The notes under the pieces: generated by a model
The model's database searches: none
Told to the model about the DNA's origin: nothing
The model's input: the letters and a program-made list of their open reading frames with translations, nothing else
Assembly: GCF_005889725.1 (NCBI RefSeq)
Contig: NZ_VCKX01000035.1
Coordinates: 1 to 64,000 of the forward strand
DNA: 64,000 bases
Source of the DNA: Nonomuraea zeae
GTDB taxonomy: Bacteria; Actinomycetota; Actinomycetes; Streptosporangiales; Streptosporangiaceae
Direction: 5' to 3'
Made by a program: the position numbers and the translations under genes
In this document: positions 10,747 through 20,300 of the stretch, one piece after another
How the letters are laid out: each line of letters opens with the position of its first letter
Numbering within the stretch: the first letter of the stretch is position 1

Positions 10747-13172
10747 CCATCGACCTCCGGTGCGATGCGGTCTATGCGCGCCAGCGGATGCAGCGCCCGC
10801 AGGTGACCGACCTCGCGCTCGGCGCCGGTCAGGCGCAGCGGCACGGCCGCGACCGGCTCGCCGCTCGACCGCCCGAACCGCAGCTCGACGTCGCCGGGCT
10901 CGACGATGCGGGTGCCCCGAACGCCGGTGAACGAGGTGAGGTCGGCGGGGACGGTGAAGCGCACGCGAGCGGACTCCCCCGGCTCCAGCGGGACGCGCAG
11001 GCAGCCGATCAGGCGGACGACCGGTCGCGTCGTCTGCGCGACCGGGTCGTGCAGGTAGAGCTGCACGACCTCGGTGCCGGCGCGGGTCCCGGTGTTGCGC
11101 ACCGTGATGCCGACGCGCACCTCACCGTCGACCGGCCAGGCGGTGCCGCCGCCCGAGCCGCCATGCGAGTCGCCGCCCAGGTCGCGGCCCGAGCCGCCGC
11201 CCGAGTCACTCCCCGGATCGCCGTCCACGCCGCCGTCGCTCCACTCGAAGGTCGTGTAGCTCAGGCCGTGCCCGAACGGGAACGCGGGGGTCGGGTCCAC
11301 GGAGGACACCTCCGAGCGGCGGCCCAGCGGCGGGGACAGGTACGTCGAAGGCAGCCCGGCGGCGTCGCGGAGCACGCTGACCGGCAGCCGCCCGGACGGG
11401 TTCACCGCGCCGGTGAGCACCTCGGCCAGCGCCTGGCCGCCGCGCTGGCCGGGGAAGAAGCCGTAGACGATGGCCGCGGCCGCGTCCACCTCGGCGCCCA
11501 GCGCGTACGGGCGGCCGGCGAGCAGCACGAGCACCACCGGGGTGCCGGTCGCGAGTACGGCCTGGACGAGCTCGGCCTGCACGCCGGGCAGCCGCAGGTC
11601 GGTCGCGTCGCAGCCCTCGCCGGAGGTGCCGCGGCCGAACAGCCCGGCCCGGTCCCCGACGGCGACCACGCACACGTCGGCCTCGGCCGCGGCGGCCACC
11701 GCCGCCGCGATACCCGAGGTGTCGTCGCCGGTGATGCCGCAGCCCGGCGCGTACGCGAGGTCGCCGGCCAGGCCGCCGAGCGCCTCGCGCAGGGACGGGA
11801 TGTCCAGCCCGAGCCCGTGCTCGGGATGCGGGCCCACGTGCGCGGGGAAGGCGTAGCAGCCGAGCATGCCCATCGGGTCGTCGGCGAGCGGGCCGACCAG
11901 GGCGATCCGCCGGCCGGGGGCCAGCGGCAGGATCCCGCCGGTGTTGCGCAGCAGGACCACGGACTGCCTGGCCAGGCGCAGCGCGACGTCCTGGCCGGCC
12001 TCGTCGTCGAGGCGGAGCTGCTCGACGTCCGCGGGCAGGGGCTCCCAGCCGGCGTCGAGCAGGCCGAGCTCGGCCTTCTGGGTCAGCACCCGGCGCAGGG
12101 CGCGGTCGATCAGCGCCTCGTCCACGTCCCCGGCCTTCACGGCCTCGATCAGCGGGGTGCCGAAGGTGTCGACGGTGGGCAGCTCGACGTCGATGCCGGC
12201 CCGCAGCGCGAGCCCGGCCGCGTCGGACGCCCCGGCGGCCAGGCCGTGCAGCTTCTGCAGGAAGCGGATGGAGAAGTAGTCCGCGACCACCGTGCCGGAG
12301 AAGCCCCACTCCTCGCGCAGCAGCCCGGTCAGCAGGCTCTCGTCGGCCGCCACGGGAACGCCGTCGATCTCGGAGTAGGAGTTCATCACCGACCGGGAGC
12401 CGCCCAGGCGCAGGGCCATCTCGAACGGAGGCAGGATGACGTCGGCGAGCTCGCGCCGGCCCATGTGCACGGGGGCGAGGTTGCGGCCGCCGCGGGAGAC
12501 CGAGTAGCCGGCGAAGTGCTTCAGCGTGGCGACGATGCCCGTGCTCTCCAGGCCGCGTACGTAGGCCGCGCCGATCGTGCCGACGAGGTAGGGGTCCTCA
12601 CCGATCGTCTCCTCGGTGCGGCCCCAGCGGTAGTCCCTGGTCACGTCCAGGACCGGGGCCAGGCCCTGGTGGATGCCGGCGGCCCGCATGGACCGGCCGA
12701 TCAGCCCGGCCATCTCCTCGACCAGCTCGGGGTCGAAGGAGGCGCCCCAGCTCAGCGGGGCCGGGTACACGGTCGCCCGCCAGGCGGCGAACCCGGTCAG
12801 GCACTCCTCGTGGACCTGGGCGGGGATCCCGAACCGGCTGGCCGCCGCGATCTGCGCCTGGGAGGCCGCCAGCGAGCGGGCGCCGGCGACCGGATCGACC
12901 GGCGCCGTGCCGAACGGCCGGGTGAGCTGGCCCAGCCCCTGGCTGATGACCGTGCTCCACTCCACACCCTCCATGTCGGACTGGTGCGGGGCGACCCCTC
13001 CCCCGGAGGCGTCGGCGCCGACCCACACGCCGACCAGTTGAGCCACCTTCTCCTCGAGAGTCATCAGCGGGATGAGCGCCTCGGCCCGCTCGGCGGGCGA
13101 AAGCCGTTCGTCCCGCCACTGCGCGCCCTCTTCGGACGCAGGGCTCGTGTCGATTGGTACCTGGCCCCTCAT
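10743..13172 (-). CDS. GH3 beta-glycosidase (beta-glucosidase/xylosidase type)
   Basis: Removes terminal beta-linked glucose or xylose from oligosaccharides; 809 aa. It has the GH3 N-terminal barrel (about 30-350, with GRTEETIGEDPYL, KHFAGY and the nucleophile Asp298 in TVVADYFS), the GH3_C alpha/beta domain (about 400-610) and a C-terminal fibronectin-III-like domain. A Gly/Ser/Asp-rich insert (about residues 635-665) interrupts the region before the last domain. No signal peptide, so cytosolic. It is the first gene of the operon; two CGAAA-N-TTTCG-like operator sites lie upstream. Xylosidase is favoured over glucosidase only because of its neighbours. Confidence 0.9.
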   Translation of the reverse strand: MRGQVPIDTSPASEEGAQWRDERLSPAERAEALIPLMTLEEKVAQLVGVWVGADASGGGVAPHQSDMEGVEWSTVISQGLGQLTRPFGTAPVDPVAGARSLAASQAQIAAASRFGIPAQVHEECLTGFAAWRATVYPAPLSWGASFDPELVEEMAGLIGRSMRAAGIHQGLAPVLDVTRDYRWGRTEETIGEDPYLVGTIGAAYVRGLESTGIVATLKHFAGYSVSRGGRNLAPVHMGRRELADVILPPFEMALRLGGSRSVMNSYSEIDGVPVAADESLLTGLLREEWGFSGTVVADYFSIRFLQKLHGLAAGASDAAGLALRAGIDVELPTVDTFGTPLIEAVKAGDVDEALIDRALRRVLTQKAELGLLDAGWEPLPADVEQLRLDDEAGQDVALRLARQSVVLLRNTGGILPLAPGRRIALVGPLADDPMGMLGCYAFPAHVGPHPEHGLGLDIPSLREALGGLAGDLAYAPGCGITGDDTSGIAAAVAAAAEADVCVVAVGDRAGLFGRGTSGEGCDATDLRLPGVQAELVQAVLATGTPVVLVLLAGRPYALGAEVDAAAAIVYGFFPGQRGGQALAEVLTGAVNPSGRLPVSVLRDAAGLPSTYLSPPLGRRSEVSSVDPTPAFPFGHGLSYTTFEWSDGGVDGDPGSDSGGGSGRDLGGDSHGGSGGGTAWPVDGEVRVGITVRNTGTRAGTEVVQLYLHDPVAQTTRPVVRLIGCLRVPLEPGESARVRFTVPADLTSFTGVRGTRIVEPGDVELRFGRSSGEPVAAVPLRLTGAEREVGHLRALHPLARIDRIAPEVDG

Positions 13173-13243
13173 GCCATCCCTTCGGCCGGTGACGGCGCAG
13201 GACCCACGCGCGGCGAGTGGGGGGTCACGCTGGCGTGTCGCGC

Positions 13244-13254
13244 CGAAACTTTCA
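13244..13254. promoter_or_regulatory. LacI-type operator candidate 1 (CGAAACTTTCA)
   Basis: Matches the CGAAA-N-TTTCG palindrome except for the last base. It lies 72 bp upstream of the GH3 start codon, a position suited to repression. CGAA-N-TTCG-type sites are known for actinomycete xylan regulators of the LacI family such as BxlR. Confidence 0.55.
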
Positions 13255-13398
13255 CGACGATTTGTTTAATATTGCGGCAACATAAGGGCACCGTTGGGGC
13301 GTGTCAAGAGTGCCGCCATCTGCAACGTTGCGAGGCCGATCTGTCAAGGCCGGTTGGAGTCACAGCCTTGGATCAGCACTGAACGAGCGTTAAGTTGC

Positions 13399-13411
13399 CC
13401 GAAAGTTTCGG
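13399..13411. promoter_or_regulatory. LacI-type operator candidate 2 (CCGAAAGTTTCGG)
   Basis: A perfect 13-bp palindrome around a central G. It has the same core as the site at 13244-13254 and lies 145 bp further from the GH3 gene, so the two could be bridged by one tetrameric LacI-type repressor. No such regulator is encoded in the window. Confidence 0.6.
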
Positions 13412-13766
13412 AAACCTGGAGAGCGACTCCCGGCAACACCGGGCACCCGCGAACGGGTTACCGGATCACACCGTTCCCGGCGCCCGCGGCCGGCCTCCGG
13501 GGAGTCCGGCCGCGCCGTCACGTTACCGGGCGCGCCAATGCCCTGGTCACCGTGGGGCCGATAACCAGAAAACAGGCTTTATCTCGAAAAATTTACTCAT
13601 ATGGTCAATCGGCGGCCCATCGGGTCCGCTGATGCCCCCCGCCGAAGGTGACGTGCTGGGTCGGAGGGGCCGCGATACCTGGGGATGACTCGATTCTCAT
13701 ACTCGAGCCGGATGGTCGCGCCGGGTGATCCGATCCACGATCGAGTACCCGACGAATGGATGGAAG

Positions 13767-15338
13767 ATGCGAAGACTTGTCCTCGTACCCACCGTTTTAC
13801 TGGCCCTTGTTGTCCCCGCGCTGCCGGTGCCGGCCTCGGCCGGCGCGGCGGCAGACACGGCGGCGGACACGGCGGCGGACACGGCGGCGGACTCGGTCGC
13901 ATGGGCGCCGTGCCCGCAGGATCCCACCGCCGAGTGCGGCACGCTGCGCGTGCCGGTCGACTGGGCGCAGCCGGGCGGGCAGACGTTCGAGCTGGCCCTC
14001 GCCCGGCGCAGGGCCACCGATCCGGCGGCCAGGACCGGCTCGCTGGTGATCAACCCCGGCGGGCCGGGCGGGTCAGGTGTGGACGCCGTGCTGGCGAACC
14101 GGCCGGGGTTCTCGCCGGAGATCACCCGCCGGTTCGACGTCGTGGGCTTCGACCCGCGCGGCGTCAGGCGCAGCAGCCCGATCCTGTGCTCGCTGGAGCT
14201 GGCCGTGCAGGCGCCCGATCCGCTCTCGGTGACGAGCCAGGCCCGCTTCGACGCGTTGCTCGCCTTCAACGAGCGCTACCGGCAGGACTGCAGGAGCCGT
14301 ACCGGGCCGCTGTTCGACCACGTGGACACCGGCAGCGTGGTGCGCGACCTCGACGCCCTGCGCGCCGCCCTGGGCGACGACAGGCTGACCTACTACGGCG
14401 TCTCGTACGGCACGCTCATCGGGCAGCTCTACGCCGAGCGCTACCCGCGCCGGGTGCGCGCGCTCGCGCTCGACAGCAACATGGACCACAGCCTCGGCAC
14501 GGCGGCGTTCCTGGACTCCCAGGCGCTGACCGTCCAGGACTCCTTCGACGAGTTCGTGGCCTGGTGCGACCGGACCGCCTCGTGCGCGCTGCACGGCAGG
14601 GACGTGCGCGCGCTCTGGCAGGAGCTGCTGGCTCGCGCCGAGCGGGGCGAGCTGCACCTGCCGGGGATGCCGGAGGCCGTGCTGAGCAGGTTCGGCCTGA
14701 TCTCGCAGATCTTCGGCGCGTTCTACGGGCCCGCCTACAAGGAGCTGGCCGAGTTCCTGGTCGCCCTGGAGAGCGGGGACGGGACGGCGCGGGCGTTCCT
14801 CACGCCGCCGTCGGCGCAGGCCGAGGACGTGATCGACGACCCGAGCCGGGTCTTCTGCCTGGACTACCTGCTGCCCATCCGCGACTATCGCGACTACGCG
14901 CGTCATATGCGCAGGTCCGCGGCCATCGCGCCGGACATGCTGGTCAGCCCGGCGGCCCACGCGATGGCGGCCGCCTGCCTGGGCACGCCTGGCCCGATCC
15001 CCAACCCGCAGCACCGCCTGCGCGTGGTCCACACGCCGGCGCTGCTGCTGGGCAACGCCCTGCACGACCCCGCCACCGGCTATGCGTGGGCGGTCAGCGC
15101 GGCGCGGCAGATCGGGCGCGAGGCCAGGCTGCTCACCTACGAGGGATGGGGGCACGGGATCTACGGCAGCGGCGAGTGCCCGACGGCCGCGATCGACGGC
15201 TATCTGACCTCGCTCGCGGTGCCGGCCAAGGGCGCGAGGTGCCCGGCCGTGCCGCCGGGCGAGCTGAGCACCTTGCGGGCCCGGCCGATCCCCGGTCCCG
15301 TCCCCGGCCTGCCCGGATGGACGCCCGCGGCTCCATAG
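13767..15338 (+). CDS. Secreted S33 tripeptidyl aminopeptidase (alpha/beta hydrolase)
   Basis: Exported serine peptidase of the Streptomyces Tap/SlpD/SlpE group, 523 aa, releasing tripeptides from N-termini. I start at the ATG at 13767, giving MRRLVLVPTVLLALVVPALP as a signal peptide with an ASA cleavage site; the in-frame GTG at 13725 would put 14 polar residues before it. The oxyanion segment NPGGPGGSG, the nucleophile in YYGVSYGT, and the catalytic His in GWGHGIYG are present, as is the C-terminal TAP-like domain. A run of four AADT repeats from a 12-bp tandem repeat follows the signal peptide. It is monocistronic and convergent with leuA. Confidence 0.9.
   Translation: MRRLVLVPTVLLALVVPALPVPASAGAAADTAADTAADTAADSVAWAPCPQDPTAECGTLRVPVDWAQPGGQTFELALARRRATDPAARTGSLVINPGGPGGSGVDAVLANRPGFSPEITRRFDVVGFDPRGVRRSSPILCSLELAVQAPDPLSVTSQARFDALLAFNERYRQDCRSRTGPLFDHVDTGSVVRDLDALRAALGDDRLTYYGVSYGTLIGQLYAERYPRRVRALALDSNMDHSLGTAAFLDSQALTVQDSFDEFVAWCDRTASCALHGRDVRALWQELLARAERGELHLPGMPEAVLSRFGLISQIFGAFYGPAYKELAEFLVALESGDGTARAFLTPPSAQAEDVIDDPSRVFCLDYLLPIRDYRDYARHMRRSAAIAPDMLVSPAAHAMAAACLGTPGPIPNPQHRLRVVHTPALLLGNALHDPATGYAWAVSAARQIGREARLLTYEGWGHGIYGSGECPTAAIDGYLTSLAVPAKGARCPAVPPGELSTLRARPIPGPVPGLPGWTPAAP
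13848..13895 (+). repeat. 12-bp tandem repeat after the peptidase signal peptide
   Basis: Four copies of GCGGCGGACACG (first and last with one change each), encoding (AADT)n. It lies directly after the signal peptide, where a flexible spacer is tolerated. Confidence 0.85.
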
Positions 15339-15408
15339 CCCGGCCGTCAGCCCAGCCGTCAGCCCTGCCGGTGGTCCGGCCGGTGGTCCGGAGCGGCGCA
15401 TGTCGCGC

Positions 15409-17268
15409 TCAGCCACGCATCGGTGCGGGAGAAGCCATGACCGGCCTTTCCCGCACCGGTCTGCCGGTTCCGCCTAGTACGGCAGCACCCGGCCTGAGGG
15501 GGTGCGAAGGTCGAGCGTGCGGCTCTTCGCTTTTCTGGGCTTGCTGATCCTGATTCTTTTCATGCTTCGACGCTAGAGATGTGCGATTTTTGTCCGCTAT
15601 CTCCCTGGTATCCGTGAGCGCCCGCCGTACGGCGGCGGCGACCGCGGCCACGGCGGCCGTCTCGGCGTTCGCGCCCGAGCCGACGCCCCACCAGAGCTGC
15701 CCGCGCACGCGGCACTGCGCGTAGACGGTCACCTGGCGGCCCAGCTCGGCGCCGCCCGTGCGGTGCAGGGCGCGTACGTCGATGCCCTTGGGGGCGAGCG
15801 CGGCCGTCACCCGCTGCACCGCGTCCGCCCGGTCCGCGCCCACGTCGAAGGGGACGCCGTCGAGATAGAGGTCGGCCGGCACGGGCTCGCCGGTCGCCGG
15901 CTCGGGCAGGCCCGCCCGGGGGCTTACCCGGTACTCGCGGTCGAACAGGTCCTTGATCCGCTCCGGCGTGAGCTCGCCGCCCGCCGCGTCCGCGTCCGCC
16001 TGCACGATCCTGGCGAACTCCGCCTGCAGCGGGCGCGGCAGGCGCAGGCCGTAGCGGGCGCCCAGCACGTACGCCACCCCGCCCTTGCCCGACTGGCTGT
16101 TGATGCGCACGATCGCCTCGTACGTGCGGCCCACGTCCTCGGGGTCGAGCGGCAGGTACGGCACCTCCCACGGCAGGTCGCGCACGAGGACGCCCCGCCG
16201 CCCCGCCTCCCCCTCCAGCGCGTCGAGCCCCTTCTTGATGGCGTCCTGGTGCGAGCCGGAGAAGGCGGTGTAGACGAGGTCGCCCCCGTAGGGGTGGCGC
16301 GGGTGCACGGGCAGCTCGTTGCAGTACTCGACCGTGCGCCGGACCGCGTTGATGTCGGAGAAGTCGATGCCGGGGTCGACCCCCTGGGTCAGCAGGTTCA
16401 GCCCGAGGGTGACGAGGTCGACGTTGCCGGCCCGCTCCCCGTTGCCGAACAGGCAGCCCTCGACCCGCTGGGCCCCGGCCAGCAGCGCCAGCTCCGCGCT
16501 GGCCACGCCGGTGCCGCGGTCGTTGTGCGGGTGGACGGACAGGCACACGTGCTCGCGCCTGGTGAGGTTGCGGTCGAGCCACTCGATCTGGTCGGCGAAC
16601 ACGTTCGGCATCGAGCGTTCGACCGTGGTCGGGAAGTTGAGAATGATCCCGCGGCCCGGCTCCGGCTGCCAGACGTCCATGACCGCTTCGCAGACCTCCA
16701 GCGCGAACTCCAGCTCCGTCTCGTTGAACAGCTCGGGCGAGTACTGGTAGCCGAAGTCGCAGCCGCCGAGCAGGCGCTCGGCGTACTTCATCGCCAGCCG
16801 GGTGCCGTGCACCGCCAGGTCCTTGCACTCGTCCCTGGTCATGCCGAACACGGTCCTGCGGAACTGCGGCGACGTCGCGTTGTAGACGTGCACGGTGGCG
16901 GCGCGGGCGCCCTCCAGGCTCTCCACCGTGCGGTGGATCAGCTCGTCGCGGGCCTGGGTGAGCACGGTGATCCGGACGTCGTCGGGGATCAGGTCCTTCT
17001 CGATCAGCAGCCGGACGAAGTCGTGGTCGTCCTGGCTGGCCACCGGGAACCCGACCTCGATCTCCTTGTAGCCCATCGACACGAGCAGGTTGAACATGGC
17101 CAGCTTGCGGTCGGGGCTCATGGGGTGCGGCAGCGACTGGTTCCCGTCGCGCAGGTCCGTCGACAGCCACCGCGGCGCGGCGGTGAGGGTCCTGTTCGGC
17201 CAGGTCCGGCCGGGCAGGCGGACCTGCGGGAACATCCAGTAGCGGGCGGCGGGTCGTCGGGCCTTCAT
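15409..17268 (-). CDS. leuA: 2-isopropylmalate synthase with aberrant C-terminal tail
   Basis: Condenses acetyl-CoA with 2-oxoisovalerate, the first committed step of leucine synthesis. The DRE-TIM barrel is intact: STDLRDGNQ and VHPHNDRGTG give the metal ligands, and QSGKGG marks the linker to the C-terminal LeuA dimer/regulatory domain, which ends near VAAAVRRAL (about residue 560). About 55 further residues (KNRTSLASKHEKN onward) are not family-like, are encoded by lower-GC DNA, and run through a strong hairpin at 15421-15458, so the original stop codon was probably lost. Start ATG at 17268 is preceded by AGGGAG. It lies 85 bp downstream of SARP 1; it may be a cluster-associated paralogue rather than the housekeeping copy. 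Confidence 0.88.
   Translation of the reverse strand: MKARRPAARYWMFPQVRLPGRTWPNRTLTAAPRWLSTDLRDGNQSLPHPMSPDRKLAMFNLLVSMGYKEIEVGFPVASQDDHDFVRLLIEKDLIPDDVRITVLTQARDELIHRTVESLEGARAATVHVYNATSPQFRRTVFGMTRDECKDLAVHGTRLAMKYAERLLGGCDFGYQYSPELFNETELEFALEVCEAVMDVWQPEPGRGIILNFPTTVERSMPNVFADQIEWLDRNLTRREHVCLSVHPHNDRGTGVASAELALLAGAQRVEGCLFGNGERAGNVDLVTLGLNLLTQGVDPGIDFSDINAVRRTVEYCNELPVHPRHPYGGDLVYTAFSGSHQDAIKKGLDALEGEAGRRGVLVRDLPWEVPYLPLDPEDVGRTYEAIVRINSQSGKGGVAYVLGARYGLRLPRPLQAEFARIVQADADAAGGELTPERIKDLFDREYRVSPRAGLPEPATGEPVPADLYLDGVPFDVGADRADAVQRVTAALAPKGIDVRALHRTGGAELGRQVTVYAQCRVRGQLWWGVGSGANAETAAVAAVAAAVRRALTDTREIADKNRTSLASKHEKNQDQQAQKSEEPHARPSHPLRPGAAVLGGTGRPVRERPVMASPAPMRG
15421..15458. terminator. 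Hairpin terminator inside the leuA tail
   Basis: CGGTGCGGGA and TCCCGCACCG form a perfect 10-bp stem with an 18-nt loop. It sits within the last codons of the long leuA reading frame, supporting the view that these codons were originally downstream of the gene. Confidence 0.6.
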
Positions 17269-17353
17269 GTGTACTCCCTGGATTGACGATGCCGGATACG
17301 GTCGACAGGCACAGATCGCGCGATCCTTCTGCCGACCAGCATCGGCAAGGCCG

Positions 17354-20300
17354 CTATCGACCCGGCTTCGGCCCGCTATTGGTGGCTATGCCGGTAGGGG
17401 ATCCAGGGGTCGCGTCCCGGCGTTTGTCCAGCTCAGCCCGTAGCTGATGGGCGACGACGGGGTCCATCTCCTCGGTGCGCCGCACGGCGCGGTCCAGGGC
17501 CTCCCGTGCCGCGTCCGCGGCGCCGAGCCCGTTGTGCGCGTCGCTGAGCAGCGCCAGCGCGAGCGCCTCGTCGAACGGCACGCCCACCGTGGCGAACAGG
17601 GCCAGCGCCTGCTCCGACGTGGTGACGGCGGTCGCGGGGTCGCCTTCCGCCAGGGCCAGCTCGGCCAGCGCGGTGAGCACCCTGCCCTTGGCCAGCCGCT
17701 CGCTCGTGGTGCCGGCCAGCAGCAGCGCGTGGCGCAGGTCGACGCCCGCCTCCGCCAGCTCGCCCAGCCGCAGCCTGGCCAGGCCCAGGCAGTGCAGGAT
17801 GTACGCCTCGCCCGTGGAGTCGCCGATCTCCTGGATGGCGGCCAGCGCCTCCTGCAGCGGGTCCAGCGCCTGCCTCAGCTCGCCGGCCTGCAGGTGGGTC
17901 TGGCCGAGCCGGAAGAGGACCTGGGCCCGCAGCCGCGAGCCGCCCTCGTTCTCGGCCAGCTCCATGGCGTTGCGCAGCAGCTCCTTGGCGCCCTGCGGGT
18001 CGTTCCTGATCAGCTTGACCTGGGCGAGGTTGTGCAGGGTGTAGATGGTGGTGCTGTGCGCCCGCGAGGAGCGTGACAGCTCCAGCGCCCGCTCGAAGAA
18101 CGCGGCGGCGTCGTCCAGCCTGCCGGTGACCAGGTCCAGGTGGCCGCGGTTGGCGAGCACGGAGGCCAGCGCCCGCTCGTCGCCCACCTGCGTGAACAGC
18201 TCGATGGCGGCGTGGAAGTCCGCGCGGGCGGCGTCGAAGCGGTGCTCGGCGGTGGCCAGGGCGCCGCTGGAGTAGAGCATGGCCGCCTGGCCGCGCAGGT
18301 CTCCGTCCTGCCTGGCGGCGGCCAGCGCGATGCGCATGGTCTCCCGCCAGTCGTCCAGATAGACGCGCGACTGGAAGAAGGTCGCCGCGCCGAGCGCCAG
18401 CCCCCAGCTGATCTCGGCCAGGCCCGCCTGGGCGGCCTGCCTGATGCCCGAGACCAGCAGGCTGCGCTCCCGCTCGAACCAGGCGGCGGGCACCGCGACC
18501 AGCCGGTCGATCAGCGTGCCGGGCAGCGACCACGTCGCGGTGGCGCCGGGGATCATGATGCGGTCCTCATGCTCGCGCCGCCGCGCGGCCTCCACCATCG
18601 ACAGCAGCCCGCCGAGCACCCTGGCCAGGGCCGCGGCGCGGTCGGCGGCCGGCTCCTCGGCCGCCAGGCGCTCCCTGGCGAAGACCCTGAGCAGGTCGTG
18701 GAAGCGGTACTGGACGTGCGCGCCGCGCCCGGCGCCCGAGGTCTCGATGAGCTGCGTGTCGGCCAGGTCGTCCAGCAGGTCGGCGGCCTCGCCGATGGGC
18801 TGGTCAAGCAGCGCGGCGCTGAGCCACGGGGAGAACACGTCGGAGTCGACGATCGCCAGCCGGCGGAACAGCCGCCGCGTGTCGTCGCCGAGGCTGTCAT
18901 AGGTGAGGGAGATGCTGGCCCTGATGCCCATCTCGCCGTGCTTGAGCTCGTCCAGCCGCCTGGTCTCGTCCTCCAGCCGCTCCACGAGCTGCTCGACGCT
19001 CCAGTGCGGCCTGGCCGACAGCCGCGCGCCCGCGATGCGCAGCGCGAGCGGCAGGTGGCCGCACAGGTCGGCGAGCGCCGCGGCGGCCTCCGGCTCCGTG
19101 CGTACGCGGTCGCTCCCCGCGATGCGGGACAGCAGCTCCAGCGACTGATCGGCGTCGAAGACGTCCACGTCGACGTGCACCGCGCCGGACAGCCCCGCCA
19201 GGCGGCTGCGGCTGCTCAGGATGACGGCCGAGTCGACGCTGCCGGGCAGGAGCGGCAGGATCTGGCTCTCGGTGCTGACGTCGTCCAGCACGACCAGCAT
19301 CCTGCGGTCGGCCAGCAGCGCGCGGTAGAGCTCGGCGCGCTCTTCCAGCCCGTCGGGGACCGCGGTGCCGGTGACCCCCAGCGCGCGCAGGAACCGCTCC
19401 AGCACGTGCATCGGGCCGACCGGCCGGGCCGAGCCGCCGTGCAGGTCGGCGTAGAGCTGGCCGTCGGGGTAGTGCTCGACGACGCGGTGGGCGGCGTGCA
19501 CGGAGATGGCGCTCTTGCCGATGCCGGGCTTGCCGGCCAGCGCGACGATGGGGACGGCGTAGCCGACCCGGCCGCCGTCGGCGACCACCAGATGCTTCAT
19601 GATCTCGTCGAGCTGCCGCGTCCTGCCGGTGAAGTCGGCGATGTCGGTGGGCAGCAGCCGCGGCACGCCCGCCTGCGGCTCCGCGACCCGGGGCTCCGCG
19701 GTGAGCTGCACGGGGGCGGCCGGCGGGTCCAGGTCGGGGTTGGAGCTGAGTATCGCGTGCTCCAGTTGCTGGAGCCGCTCGTTGGGTTCGATGCCCAACT
19801 CTTCGATCATGGTGCTGCGCGCGTCCCGGTAGGCCTGTAACGCCTCGGCCTGGCGGCCGGACCGGTAGAGGGCGATCATGAGCTGCCCGCGCAGGCGCTC
19901 GCGGAGCGGGTGCTCCGCCACGAGGGCGGTGAGCTCGCCGACCAGCTCGTGGTGGTGACCGAGCTCCAGCTCGAGGTCGATGCAGTCTTCGCAGGCGGCG
20001 ACGCGGTCCTCGTTCAACCGGCTTGCCGCCGCCTGGAGCACTCTGCTGTCGATGCCTTCGAGCGCCGGCCCCCGCCAGAGCGCGAGGGCCTCCCGGTAGC
20101 GTTCGACGGCCCGCTCGGCCTGGCCTTCCCGGCGTTCGAGCCGGGCCTGCCTGACCAGCCCGTCGAAGTGGCTGGCGTCGAAATCCTCCGCGGGCACCCT
20201 GGCCACGTAGGCATGCGACTGTGTGACGATGATGTCTGGTTTCCCCTGTGCCGCGAACAGGCGGCGAAGTGCTGAGATACAGATCTGGATCTGCGCTCTG

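Larger units (their letters stand above)
13173..13766. other. Divergent intergenic control region
   Basis: About 590 bp between the GH3 operon and the S33 peptidase gene. It is AT-richer than its surroundings at 13255-13290 and 13560-13605, which probably marks promoters in both directions. It contains two LacI-type operator candidates (listed separately), a TTGC-G-GCAA inverted repeat at 13272-13280, and a 9-bp hairpin (CGCGGCCGG/CCGGCCGCG, 13485-13514). I see no convincing gene in it. Confidence 0.6.

Noticed and set aside
10716-13382. An 888-codon plus-strand frame opposite the GH3 gene
   Set aside because: Shadow frame; the minus strand encodes an intact GH3 with its nucleophile.
13485-13514. 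Hairpin CGCGGCCGG/CCGGCCGCG as a terminator
   Set aside because: It lies between divergent promoters, where no transcript should end; noted only as structure within the intergenic region.
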